A DNA stretch of 64,000 bases from Astropecten irregularis. Taxonomy: Eukaryota; Echinodermata; Asteroidea; Paxillosida; Astropectinidae. Each line of letters opens with the position of its first letter. The stretch's first letter is position 1. Below are positions 28,001-33,904 of this stretch, piece after piece. The stretch covers positions 24,960,494 to 25,024,493 of the forward strand of contig OZ020246.1 in the NCBI GenBank assembly GCA_963971285.1, read 5' to 3'. Made by a program: the position numbers and the translations under genes. The notes under the pieces were generated by a model. It did no database searches. It saw only the letters and a list, made by a program, of their open reading frames with translations, and had not been told where the DNA came from.

Positions 28001-30408
28001 GCCTCTGGTGGGATTCGAACCGGCAACTCTGGTTGCTGGGACAGGTGTCTCACACGCTTGGACCGGCGAGAATATATCTTTGACCATTCAATCAATTTTG
28101 ATTATCTAAATGTGAACATTTTCATGGATGTTCAGGGGTTGATTTCATGAAGCTCTACGATCAATCGTAACTCGAGTTATGAAGTATAACCCATCGTATC
28201 CTTCTTATCAGACGTAGGGATTCAATACATCACAAATCCTGCAATTGATAGTAAGTTTCAATGAGTCTGGTGAAATCAACCCCTGATCAGAAAGGGCTGC
28301 ATGTGAATGGATACCGTTGGTGTGACAGATCCGTAATCACACTGCTCTTCAGTAATACGCATGTATGCAAACCTTTCTTATGCCACCACAAACCTCCATG
28401 TTACCTGGCTCCCTTCAGATGAAGCAGTCAATGTGATTCTTGAATCTTGAAACCCTCCAGAATCAAGCTGTCCAAAAACGGTTTTCATTCCTAAAACATT
28501 CTGTTCTGTCACACCTTCAATTGAGCAGATTTGCCGGAGTACGGTGCCACAGTAACAGAGTCTATTCATGCAGAGCACTGTGGGGTTGCAATAGATTTCT
28601 CACCGTAGTCAACTTCATCTCAAAGAAGCACTTTCAATTCTGCACTGTGTTGTGTGTCACCGGTGAAATGTCTAACTGTGTTTCTGGTGTATTTTCTCTG
28701 CAGGGAACCATGGAGACGGTACGTGTGGTGTCTATGGACAAAGACTTCCATGTGGAATGTTACCGTTGTTTGGTAAGACAATAGAACTGTTCAAAAGTCA
28801 TCTTTAAGGGCATGTACAACATTGGTAAAAGTGACAAAACAGCTGCAGGCTGCTCATAATTTGATTTGTCATGGAATAAAAACAAACCTGTGACATTTTC
28901 AGCTCAATTGATAATGAGAAACAGTAGAAAACAGCAAAAAAAACATTGCAATTGTTACGCAACATTGTGTGCAAAACTGCAAATAGCTGTCAGACTTTTA
29001 ATCTTTTCAAGATCAAAAGTGTTTTGGTATTTGGTTTTACTGTTTTCTGCATAAATACAGCATTTCAGGCAAAAACATTATAACAGTATGTTTCTGCCAT
29101 AACCATCTTTATACCCTGTAAGTTATGCGTAAATCTGTGAACATTTCCGTTTTGGTTTGTTAATACCAATGTTGTATATGCCCTTAAATGCAAGTAATAA
29201 ATTGCTGCAAGTTGCTCATTAACCAAAAATAATGATGTGAAATATTTAAAATGCATAGAGTAAGGAGGGCCTGACAATTCAATCATACCGGGATCTTTTT
29301 CAATAAGCCTTTGAGAAAGATCCTGCTAGGATTGAAACGTCAGGCCCTCCTAAATCTAAGCAAAGTCCTCTTAAGATACAAATAAGGCAATGTTTTATCT
29401 AGGTGTCAAACTTTAAAGTTTGCTCAGCAAAAAAAAACCTTTCTTAGGAAAACCTTGTTTCCAGCCAAAAATCAGGTGGTTTTTATGTTGAGCAGAAATA
29501 TCTGTGTACTAGTTACAGGCAACACACATAATGTAGAATGTTGATCACAGGATGACTGGATTACTTTAAAACTAAAAATGTTGTTTCAAGCAGAAGCATA
29601 ACCAATACCCTACTGTGTAATGGCTGCATTTCAAGTGATTTCCTTTGTAAAGACAGCCACTCTCCTGAGGACGAACAGAGCACACTGTTCGAAACGTTGA
29701 ATTAATACCACCGGTTCTTCTCAGAACCACACACTCTCACAGAAGAGATTACATGGTGTCACCACAAACCTACCTTATTTTACTACATCCACAATGCATA
29801 GCTTCAAATCTTACTTATTTGTAAAGATTGATTACACAAAGTGAAACGTCTGTTTTCTGCAGGACTGTGGCTGTCAGTTATCGGACGAGGAAGGCAGTAG
29901 GTGTTACCCTCTTCACGACGACCTCCTCTGCTACAACTGTCACATCCACAGGCTCTCCCCAGGGTCGGTCCTCATCTCTCCACAGACCACAAGCCCCCCG
30001 GAGCAGTTCTCTCCCGTTCTGTCTCCCAGCACGACCGTCCCGACGGCAGCCACCCCGCCAGACACGCCGACGGACCCAGTACCCGGGGGTTTGCAGTATC
30101 CGAACAGGGTGACCGGAAGGGACAAGCAGTATCAAGGAATGAACCCACCCCACTACGCACCGTTCATCGGGACGCGGTTTGCCTCGCCGGGGACACCCCC
30201 GCTCGATCCCCCTCCTTACTCCCCCCACGACCCCCTCAGGGAAATGCACATGTCTTCGGCCAGCCAGAAGGCTGGCGGTGAGAGGAGCTATCAGTACAGG
30301 GGTGCAAAGTTAGATCCTTCATACCAGGGGAGGAATGCTCCCGAGTTAGGAAACAGCGTGGATGGGAACCAGTCCGAGTCATCCGGCTATGTTGTGACTG
30401 ATTTATGA
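8088..30408 (+). CDS. AJUBA: Ajuba/LIMD1/WTIP-family LIM protein, complete, 8 coding exons
   Basis: Spliced coding exons: 8088-10023, 10697-10798, 19689-19756, 20809-20871, 21903-22033, 26244-26295, 28704-28772, 29863-30408. They keep frame throughout and give 988 residues. Residues 1-645 form a Ser/Gln/Gly-rich low-complexity pre-LIM region; LIM1 is about 648-701, LIM2 713-765 and LIM3 773-834; the tail runs 838-988. Family hallmarks include [43 protein letters not shown] and QLSDEEG, which separate it from zyxin/LPP. Known members sit at cadherin junctions, bind LATS/Warts and restrain Hippo signalling; some shuttle to the nucleus or join miRNA silencing complexes. Vertebrate relatives are shorter and end soon after LIM3, so the long tail is unusual. 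The single gene probably predates the vertebrate paralogues. The ATG at 8088 (AACATGG) is chosen; no upstream in-frame ATG is seen. Confidence 0.92.
10291..10469 (-). repeat. GAGCCN-arm element, truncated, inverted
   Basis: Starts GGGGCGTTTACGAAATTGAG followed by GCTCCGGCTCTGGCTCC. It continues through the shared interior (CATTCTAAAATAACGGGTAT, AGTAGATTC, TTTCAGCTTTAATGAAAAACC) and stops where other copies reach their second arm. Full copies are at 23971, 37358 and 50967. Confidence 0.75.
10617..10679 (+). repeat. TTTGA pentanucleotide microsatellite next to a splice acceptor
   Basis: About twelve units of TTTGA (some as TTGAA or TTCAA), ending roughly 18 bases before the AG of Ajuba-like exon 2. 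Only CTTTTTGCAG separates it from the exon, so the array occupies the usual branch-point zone. Confidence 0.9.
10697..10798 (+). CDS. AJUBA: Ajuba-like exon 2: first half of LIM1
   Basis: Acceptor TTTTTGCAG, donor TGTG|gtaagc, phase 1 to phase 1. Encodes [20 protein letters not shown] and on to NCFTCCSCG, supplying the C-x2-C...H-x2-C zinc ligands of LIM1. It joins exon 1 as EEF|G, as in family members where LIM1 begins FG-x-C-x-KC. Confidence 0.93.
10978..11224. mobile_element. TTAA-flanked MITE copy 2, 5'-truncated
   Basis: Carries the right part of the family: GCTGAAATGCTGTATTTATC, the central palindrome with GTGAGATCAAAACTCC, GAAAATTTCACAGGTTTG and the right terminus ACCAATCCTGTATTATGCCC. 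The left terminal repeat is missing. Confidence 0.7.
12250..12363. repeat. near-perfect 114-bp hairpin with CAGCAGCCGATTTCAC ends
   Basis: The left arm CCAGCAGCCGATTTCACAAA and the following ACTTTACGCAGTTGCGTAAG are matched almost base for base by the right arm, leaving an AAATTTG-centred loop. A diverged relative (13441-13542) sits 1.1 kb downstream inside another element. This is a recent fold-back insertion of the GATTTCAC superfamily. Confidence 0.85.
13142..13578 (+). mobile_element. CAGGGCTCGA element copy A with 5-bp duplication and a nested fold-back
   Basis: Begins CAGGGCTCGAAATATCC and ends CACGAAAATCGAGCCCTG; ACTTT is repeated directly on both sides (13137-13141, 13579-13583). The interior repeats TCTAGT and is closely shared with 14431-14714. 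A fold-back (13441-13542) interrupts it exactly where copy B reads continuously ACTAGACCAGCTGTCC. Short CAGGG inverted ends with a small duplication suggest a hAT-like non-autonomous element. Confidence 0.8.
13441..13542. mobile_element. GATTTCAC fold-back nested in the CAGGGCTCGA element
   Basis: Starts TGGGGCCGATTTCACGAAAC, then TTTACGCAGTTGCGCAAGTC; the returning arm is degraded (CTGCGTAAAGTTACGTGTAA). It is the same family as 12250-12363. The uninterrupted sister copy at 14431-14714 supplies the empty site. Confidence 0.8.
14431..14714 (+). mobile_element. CAGGGCTCGA element copy B, uninterrupted
   Basis: Starts CGGGGCTTGAAATATCC and ends CACGAAAGTCAAGCCCTG, flanked by the direct duplication CTGTT (14426-14430 and 14715-14719). 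It shares with copy A the TCTAGT-rich interior and the stretch TTTTGTTTTCCTTGCACAAT. Confidence 0.8.
15196..15314 (-). mobile_element. tRNA-derived SINE with 14-bp target-site duplication
   Basis: The minus strand carries the tRNA-like 3' half (GGTATTCAGGAGGTCGCC, B box GGTTCGAATCC) and the family body ending at 15196. The 14-base sequence ATCTAAATGATAAG flanks it directly at 15182-15195 and 15315-15328. It is truncated at its 5' side within the tRNA-like head. The duplication is what LINE-machinery-driven insertion leaves. Confidence 0.88.
15841..16085 (+). repeat. 21-bp minisatellite (GGTCATTGCCTTGGTGCCMCT)
   Basis: About ten degenerate units near GGTCATTGCCTTGGTGCC. The same unit, inverted, forms a second array at 30778-30929, beyond the end of the Ajuba-like coding region. 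Open frames crossing this array are repeat artefacts. Confidence 0.85.
16390..16792. mobile_element. TTAA-flanked MITE copy 3 ('CATACTTTGG' subfamily)
   Basis: Termini TTAAAGGTAATATCATACTT and ACCAAAGTATGATACTACCT are followed by TTAA. The interior has GATCTTTAAAAAGATC at the centre and the shared GTTTCTACCACCACCATCTT segment. Its ends differ from the CATGATTGG subfamily while the interior is homologous. Confidence 0.82.
19384..19403 (+). repeat. degenerate hairpin-GAAA repeat
   Basis: AATTCGGCTAGGATCGAAAA followed by a GGCCATC... tail is a decayed copy of the GATCCTGCTAGGATCGAAACG repeat. Confidence 0.5.
19689..19756 (+). CDS. AJUBA: Ajuba-like exon 3: second half of LIM1
   Basis: Acceptor TGCATGCAG, donor TTTG|gtatgt, phase 1 to 0. 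Encodes [20 protein letters not shown] followed by YL, supplying the second zinc module (C...D) of LIM1. The motif is nearly identical to vertebrate Ajuba-family LIM1. Confidence 0.93.
19757..20808 (+). other. Ajuba-like intron 3
   Basis: 1,052 bases, acceptor TTTGGTGTCTTGCAG. It contains two TACATGTA octamers; nothing else was recognised. Confidence 0.75.
20809..20871 (+). CDS. AJUBA: Ajuba-like exon 4: LIM1-LIM2 linker and start of LIM2
   Basis: A 63-base, phase-0 exon encoding [20 protein letters not shown] and T, with donor ACG|gtgagt. It has the linker F-x-G-F-Q-x-A-E-K typical of the family, then the first C-x2-C of LIM2. Confidence 0.92.
20872..21902 (+). other. Ajuba-like intron 4
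   Basis: 1,031 bases with a half copy of the GTGTCCCAAATC fold-back (21423-21525). No other element was recognised. Confidence 0.75.
21423..21525 (+). repeat. TTAGGC-GTGTCCCAAATC element, half copy
   Basis: TTAGGCTGGCCGTGTCCCAA is followed by GGCTGCAACCGCAAATTACA and by GGAAACGGCTGCAGTCACTG. The full fold-back is at 53820-53962. Here the returning arm is largely absent. Confidence 0.7.
21903..22033 (+). CDS. AJUBA: Ajuba-like exon 5: body of LIM2
   Basis: Acceptor TTTCTAACGTAG, donor CACAA|gtaagt, phase 0 to 2. Encodes [20 protein letters not shown], then [20 protein letters not shown] and DYH, completing both zinc modules of LIM2. Confidence 0.94.
22838..22976. repeat. fold-back element, GGGGCCGATTTCACTAA ends, GCGATCAT interior
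   Basis: The left end GGGGCCGATTTCACTAATGC and the right end ACTTTAGTGAAATCGGCCCC are inverted copies. Inside, CCAAATCCATCGCTAAACAG pairs with the returning strand. Sister at 26502-26652. Confidence 0.82.
23971..24237. mobile_element. GAGCCN-arm element, full copy
   Basis: TTTTCGTAACGGAGGC leads to a GGCTCAAGCTCC arm; the other end carries five to six GAGCCT/CAGCCT hexamers and then CCGTTTTGCAAAGCCC. The interior TTTTCCTTTTCAAACCAGAG is shared with copies at 37358 and 50967. Confidence 0.78.
25431..25672. repeat. diverged GGGCCCAATTTCAT-type element
   Basis: Begins TGGCCCAATTTCATGTCTGT and has repeated GCTTA/TAAGC motifs inside, like 1624-2050. The right end is worn (GTAGGGCCATGA). Confidence 0.45.
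26244..26295 (+). CDS. AJUBA: Ajuba-like exon 6: start of LIM3
   Basis: A 52-base exon, phase 2 to 0, encoding [17 protein letters not shown], with donor GAG|gtattt. YAPKCAAC is the typical LIM3 start of the family, following ...DYHK at the end of LIM2. Confidence 0.92.
26472..26714. mobile_element. inverted-repeat element with AGGCACGAGATCAG arms
   Basis: The left arm 26472-26500 (AGGCACGAGATCAGTGATCC then TGCTGATCC) and the right arm 26686-26714 (GGATCTGCAAGATTG then CTGATCTCGTGCCT) are inverted with about four mismatches in 29 bases. Almost the whole space between them is filled by the fold-back at 26502-26652, so this is either a nested pair or a composite. Confidence 0.75.
26502..26652. 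repeat. fold-back element, GATTTCACT ends, sister of 22838-22976
   Basis: Starts GGGGCGGATTTCACTGACAC and ends TAGTGAAATCGGCCCC. The arms contain TTTGCGATCAT and CCAAATCCATCGCTA, as in the sister copy. It lies inside the AGGCACGAGATCAG inverted repeat. Confidence 0.82.
27111..27233. mobile_element. CAGGGGTGTGATT element with ATAAAC duplication
   Basis: Ends CAGGGGTGTGATT and AATCACAGCCCTG are inverted, and ATAAAC flanks both sides (27105-27110, 27234-27239). The 123-base interior is AT-rich with TCCTGAAATCAGGA palindromes. It resembles hAT-type non-autonomous elements. A possible relic with the shared TGTACAAAAGTATAGGA lies near 61120-61145. Confidence 0.7.
27732..27832 (-). repeat. tRNA-derived SINE, 5' leader copy
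   Basis: Read on the minus strand it starts CGAACAAAGATAATTGAGTA, then GGGACACCACCAAC, then GGCTGGATAGC (A-box zone) and AGGTCGCTGGTTCAAGTC (B box). This matches 1-137 of the window from the leader on, and so defines the family's 5' end. Confidence 0.75.
27950..28075 (-). repeat. second tRNA-like SINE head
   Basis: The minus strand has GGTCCAAGCGTGTGAGACAC (A-box-like) and GCCGGTTCGAATCCCACC (B box), with a body running towards 27890. It is a different tRNA-like family from 27732-27832. No acceptor stem closes, so it is not a tRNA gene. Confidence 0.6.
28135..28283. repeat. fold-back element, CGTAACTCGAGTTA family, copy 1
   Basis: GGGGTTGATTTCATGAAGCT at one end and GGTGAAATCAACCCC at the other. 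The interior carries the hallmark ATCGTAACTCGAGTTATGAA and AACCCATCGTATCC. Other copies: 30590, 31527, 44037, 53585 and 56882. Confidence 0.8.
28704..28772 (+). CDS. AJUBA: Ajuba-like exon 7: LIM3 first module
   Basis: A 69-base, phase-0 exon encoding [20 protein letters not shown] and RCL. Acceptor TTCTCTGCAG, donor TTG|gtaaga. [11 protein letters not shown] is a strong LIM3 signature of this family, and the H-x2-C ligands are present. Confidence 0.93.
28804..29187. mobile_element. TTAA-flanked MITE copy 4
   Basis: TTAAGGGCATGTACAACATT...AATGTTGTATATGCCCTTAA: the terminal inverted repeats are present but have changed together (CAACATTGGT). The shared interior runs through GCATTTCAGGC and TTCTGCCATAACCATCTT. 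Confidence 0.78.
29318..29352 (+). repeat. GATCCTGCTAGGATTGAAACG hairpin repeat
   Basis: GAGAAAGATCCTGCTAGGAT followed by TGAAACGTCAGGCCCTCC matches the copies at 157, 355, 55375 and 62445. Confidence 0.7.
29660..29750 (+). repeat. hairpin-GAAACG dispersed repeat (GAACAG arm version)
   Basis: CTCCTGAGGACGAACAG, a loop, CTGTTCGAAACGTTG, then a second hairpin GGTTCTTCTCAGAACC and TCTCACAGAAGAG. The same order is at 55186-55275, and at 1318-1378 inverted. Confidence 0.65.
29863..30408 (+). CDS. AJUBA: Ajuba-like exon 8: end of LIM3 and C-terminal tail
   Basis: Acceptor TTTTCTGCAG; stop TGA at 30406-30408. Residues 808-834 finish LIM3 ([20 protein letters not shown], then LLCYNCH). Residues 838-988 form a proline- and serine-rich tail without structure hints. 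It contains PPHY (30145-30156) and PPPY (30208-30219), both fitting the PPxY ligand of WW domains, and ends SSGYVVTDL, fitting a class I PDZ ligand (T-x-L). Human LPP ends in STDL, and WTIP is reported to have a C-terminal PDZ ligand; an Ajuba-family protein combining this with PPxY motifs is the unusual point. Confidence 0.92.
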   Translation, partial: DCGCQLSDEEGSRCYPLHDDLLCYNCHIHRLSPGSVLISPQTTSPPEQFSPVLSPSTTVPTAATPPDTPTDPVPGGLQYPNRVTGRDKQYQGMNPPHYAPFIGTRFASPGTPPLDPPPYSPHDPLREMHMSSASQKAGGERSYQYRGAKLDPSYQGRNAPELGNSVDGNQSESSGYVVTDL

Positions 30409-30589
30409 GGCTTGGGAGCCGGCTGTTTCAAGTCTGAAGTAATACTGATTACTGCTTATTGGCAGCTAAAATTGGCATGTCCCACGGAGCTTGAATGTTA
30501 TTCTTAAATCTTAAAGGTTTCTAGTCTCGTGGAGAGGACTGATGTGTATACTGCATCATTCAAAGGGGCACTGAGGCAGTGGATGACCA

Positions 30590-30730
30590 GGGGTCAATTT
30601 CACAAAGCCCTACGATCGATCGTAACTCAAGTTATAAAGGAAAACCCATCATATCCTACATAGGGCTGCAATGCATCATAAGTCCTATGATGTGATAGTA
30701 AGTTACGATGAGTTTGGTGACATCGTCCCC
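30590..30730. repeat. fold-back element, CGTAACTCGAGTTA family, copy 2
   Basis: Starts GGGGTCAATTTCACAAAGCC and ends TTTGGTGACATCGTCCCC. ACGATCGATCGTAACTCAAG and ATAGGGCTGCAATGCATCAT are shared with the other copies. Confidence 0.8.
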
Positions 30731-30777
30731 TAGGCCACCAGGGCAGTTTTTGTCTGTATTGCCTTTGAGAGGTTCAT

Positions 30778-30929
30778 GCCCTATGCACCGAGGCAATGAC
30801 CAGGGGCACCAATGCAATGACCACTTTGACCAGGCACCTAGGGAATAGCAGGGGCACCAAGGCAATGGCCAGGGGCACCAATACAATAACCAGGGACACC
30901 AAGGGAAAGCAGGGGCACTAAGGCAATGA
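30778..30929 (-). repeat. 21-bp minisatellite, inverted relative to 15841-16085
   Basis: About seven units of CCAGGGGCACCAAGGCAATGA, the reverse complement of the unit in intron 2 of the Ajuba-like gene. Confidence 0.85.
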
Positions 30930-31526
30930 ATTATCATAATCTGTACCAGCTAAACGTGTGATTGGGCATATCAAACCACATGTATTATAGTATTAAGCCT
31001 GAAAAATCAAATCAAATCAAATGGAACAATGTGACCTATCTAAAAGTAATATTCCCCGATCAAAAGTTGAAGTAAGTTTATCATTGCCAATATGCTAATG
31101 CACCATGTGGACCAAAAGGATTAAAAAAAAGATTAAGTGGAAGAAAAAATGTTCCCATAATGAGACAATAATTAAATGAATGCCTTCCCACTCAAAAGAG
31201 TTTGCAAGTCATAGTTTTTCCACACTTCCCCTGATGACAGCTGGAGCACACTGGTCAAAATGCCAAATGTCAAGGACATCAAGTTCTTGTTGGAACCTTC
31301 TTTGCTTCCAAAATTTATTTTCACATGGTGCACCATAAACTCTTAACCTGAGGCGAAAACAAAACTGTGTTCATGTTCTGTGTGAGAAGTGAATTTGAAG
31401 TTAACGTGAGAACAATTACCAGTGTATGAATAATTGTTTTCTTTCAAAGTATTCTACAGGACTGAAATAAGGCTGTTAGCATACACTGCTTTTGTGTGCT
31501 TTTAAATATCAGTAGAAGACAAACCA

Positions 31527-31660
31527 GCGGCTAATTTCATTGACCGATCATAACTCGAGTTACAAAGGATAGCCCATCATATCCAACGTAGGGCTGCAAT
31601 GCATCATCATAAGTCCTACGATTGATAATAAGGTACAATGAGTTTAGTGAGACCGACCCC
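31527..31660. repeat. fold-back element, CGTAACTCGAGTTA family, copy 3
   Basis: GCGGCTAATTTCATTGACCG to TTTAGTGAGACCGACCCC, with CATAACTCGAGTTACAAAGG and ACGTAGGGCTGCAATGCATC inside. Confidence 0.75.
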
Positions 31661-32522
31661 AGTATATGTATTACAGTTCTTGGGTTCTGTTCTAAGCCCA
31701 GTCAAATTTTTCTCGCTTAAATTTATGACTTGAAGTATTTTAACAATGTATTTTAACGGTACAACCTTCTATTGTTAATAATAAGTGACAATAACCCTCT
31801 TTGCAAAGGCTCATAAATTTGCATATGTAAATAGGTTTTGAAGGAAACTACTGATGTATTCAATAATTTAAATGCCTTTTTGATGTACAATGCCCCAAGT
31901 TTGGAAGTGTTTTTAATATTTACCTCTCGTGGATTGGTCTGACTTTTCAAAATAATTTTAAATGGTTAAACTAGCATTTAAGCCAACTCTTAGAATAATT
32001 TCTTGTACGTACTTTATGTACTATTATTGTGTACCAAAGCTTGCATTCAAAAATTTGTATTCATAGAATTTTTTAGAAGTTTTAACATCTTTTAATAGTT
32101 TGCTTTAATTTGCATAGTACGTAAAAGACATAGTTTTTCTTTTTGTAAGGAAAAGAAGATAAACAATATTGTTATTTGCTTAATTGAGCTATTAAGTGAA
32201 TGAAAAAAAATCTATTTAATGAACCTGTTTTTCAATGTGGTTATGGCTCTAGAAAATTTGAAATTTTACTTGGTGACATGATTCGATGCTCCGGTATCTT
32301 TTCCAAAGAGTTTTAACAATAATAGGAAGTGATTTCGTGTGTAAAATATGTTTGTGACTTTACATGGTCAGTTTCCACAAGTATGTTTTGCAATATCATG
32401 GTACAGTGTCGCATTGTAATGTTTTACAATATTCAAATTAATTTACCCTGTTTGGGACATTTAGCCACGTTGGGGCATGATTTGTAACGATATCAAATTT
32501 ACTTCATTAACTTTTATTTTAT

Positions 32523-32839
32523 TTAAGTTATAATACATGATTGGTAAAGGTCACAGAACAGCACAATTTGAGTTCAATCGGACATCTGAGTCACGTGAAA
32601 ATAGCGAAAAAACTAACTCAATTTTTGTTATAAAACATGAAGGAAGGGTTTGATCTTACCCCGAGATCAAAACTGTTTTCTGTCTTTGTTTTACCAATTG
32701 CTGAATACCTACACAATTTCAGGTGGAAATATTTTAACTGTGTGTTTCTACCAGCACCACCTTCATACCCTGAAAGTTATACGTAAATCTGTGACCATTT
32801 CCGTTTGGTTATGTTACCAATCCTGTACTGTACCTTTAA
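32523..32839. mobile_element. TTAA-flanked MITE copy 5
   Basis: TTAAGTTATAATACATGATT at one end and CCAATCCTGTACTGTACCTT at the other, with the central TTTGATCTTACCCCGAGATC palindrome zone. The 'CATGATTGG' subfamily, in the orientation opposite to copy 1. Confidence 0.82.
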
Positions 32840-33898
32840 CTCTTCTTTTGTTCTTAAGTGCACATTTTCAATTATCCCTCAAATCAGAATTAATTTTGTG
32901 TGCATTGCACTATTTATAGCAAAATGTATTGAAGCTAGTAAGGAGTCATGGTTAAAGGGATATTGTCACAAATCCAGTCCCAACTTGGTGCAGTAACCCA
33001 TATTCATGTTAAAAAGTGCATTGTGCTCAGCACACTATACAAGCGTTTTATGTAATTATATTTTCTGCATTACTGTAGGGTAGCACAGTTTATATGTACC
33101 TTTAATAAGTTGGTACATGTATAATGAATTGGACCTTTAATTTCAACCTCAATTATGTATTTCAGATTCAGTTTTTGTTGTATTATTATTTTACGACAAA
33201 TATTTTTTTTCACTGTATGACATTATTTTAGGATATTTTGTTTATCGTTAAGTATCAGTACTCTGTATTCTCCATTGTCTGAAAACATGTACAAAGGTTT
33301 TACATTTCAGCTGATTAATTAATGTCTTAATTTAGAATCTTGAAGCCACACAGTGTTCAATTGTGGCATAAGAATACAATGGAATGAATAACGAATGGAA
33401 TCTTTGATTTCATATAAAAAACAACCTCTCGAGATAAAATTATGCTGTGTAAGTCTGAACTTTTAAGCATTTGGCTTATTGTCTGGACTGTCCTTATTTA
33501 TGAAGCTTTTCCCAAAGAATTTCGAGATTAAAGCAGCATTCTTAATTCTTATTGATGATTAAGAATCTCTTAACCAAAACAAAATGATTAACAAGTGGGT
33601 TGTGGTATACCTCTTAAAAACAGATTTTAAGTGCCTATATATGGTTTGTATCCATGGAATGAGTGGTAGTTAGCAATCGTGATGATTTCATGTAAGACCA
33701 GTAAGAAATTTTAAAAGTTAACATTTCTCCAAATTTGATTTTTGTTTTATTAATAATTCTTGATCACTCTTAATTCCTAAGATAATTACTGATCGTTGTA
33801 AAAAAATAACAGTTTATATTTTAGTATAATTGTATATATATTGTTTTCATTCATGTAAAATATTGCTATATTACATAATTAAAACCATTGATCTGATC

Positions 33899-33904
33899 AA
33901 TAAA
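33899..33904 (+). terminator. possible poly(A) signal of the Ajuba-like transcript
   Basis: The AATAAA in GATCAATAAAAAAG is the first canonical hexamer I found after the stop codon, with T-rich sequence 30-80 bases downstream. It would imply a 3.5-kb 3' UTR. RNA evidence would be needed; earlier non-canonical signals such as ATTAAA near 33527 are equally possible. Confidence 0.3.

Larger units (their letters stand above)
26296..28703 (+). other. Ajuba-like intron 6
   Basis: A 2.4-kb intron with a poly-C run (about 26387-26403), nested inverted repeats (26472-26714), a CAGGGGTGTGATT element (27111-27233), two inverted tRNA-derived SINEs (27732-27832, about 27950-28075) and a GTAACTCGAGTTA fold-back (28135-28283). 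Confidence 0.75.
28773..29862 (+). other. Ajuba-like intron 7
   Basis: 1,090 bases with a TTAA MITE (28804-29187), a GATCCTGCTAGGATTGAAACG repeat (29318-29352) and a hairpin-GAAACG element (29660-29750). Confidence 0.8.

Noticed and set aside
29878-30281. Several long frames overlapping the last Ajuba-like exon in other frames and on the minus strand
   Set aside because: Shadows caused by the GC-rich coding exon; the correct frame is fixed by the LIM3 sequence.
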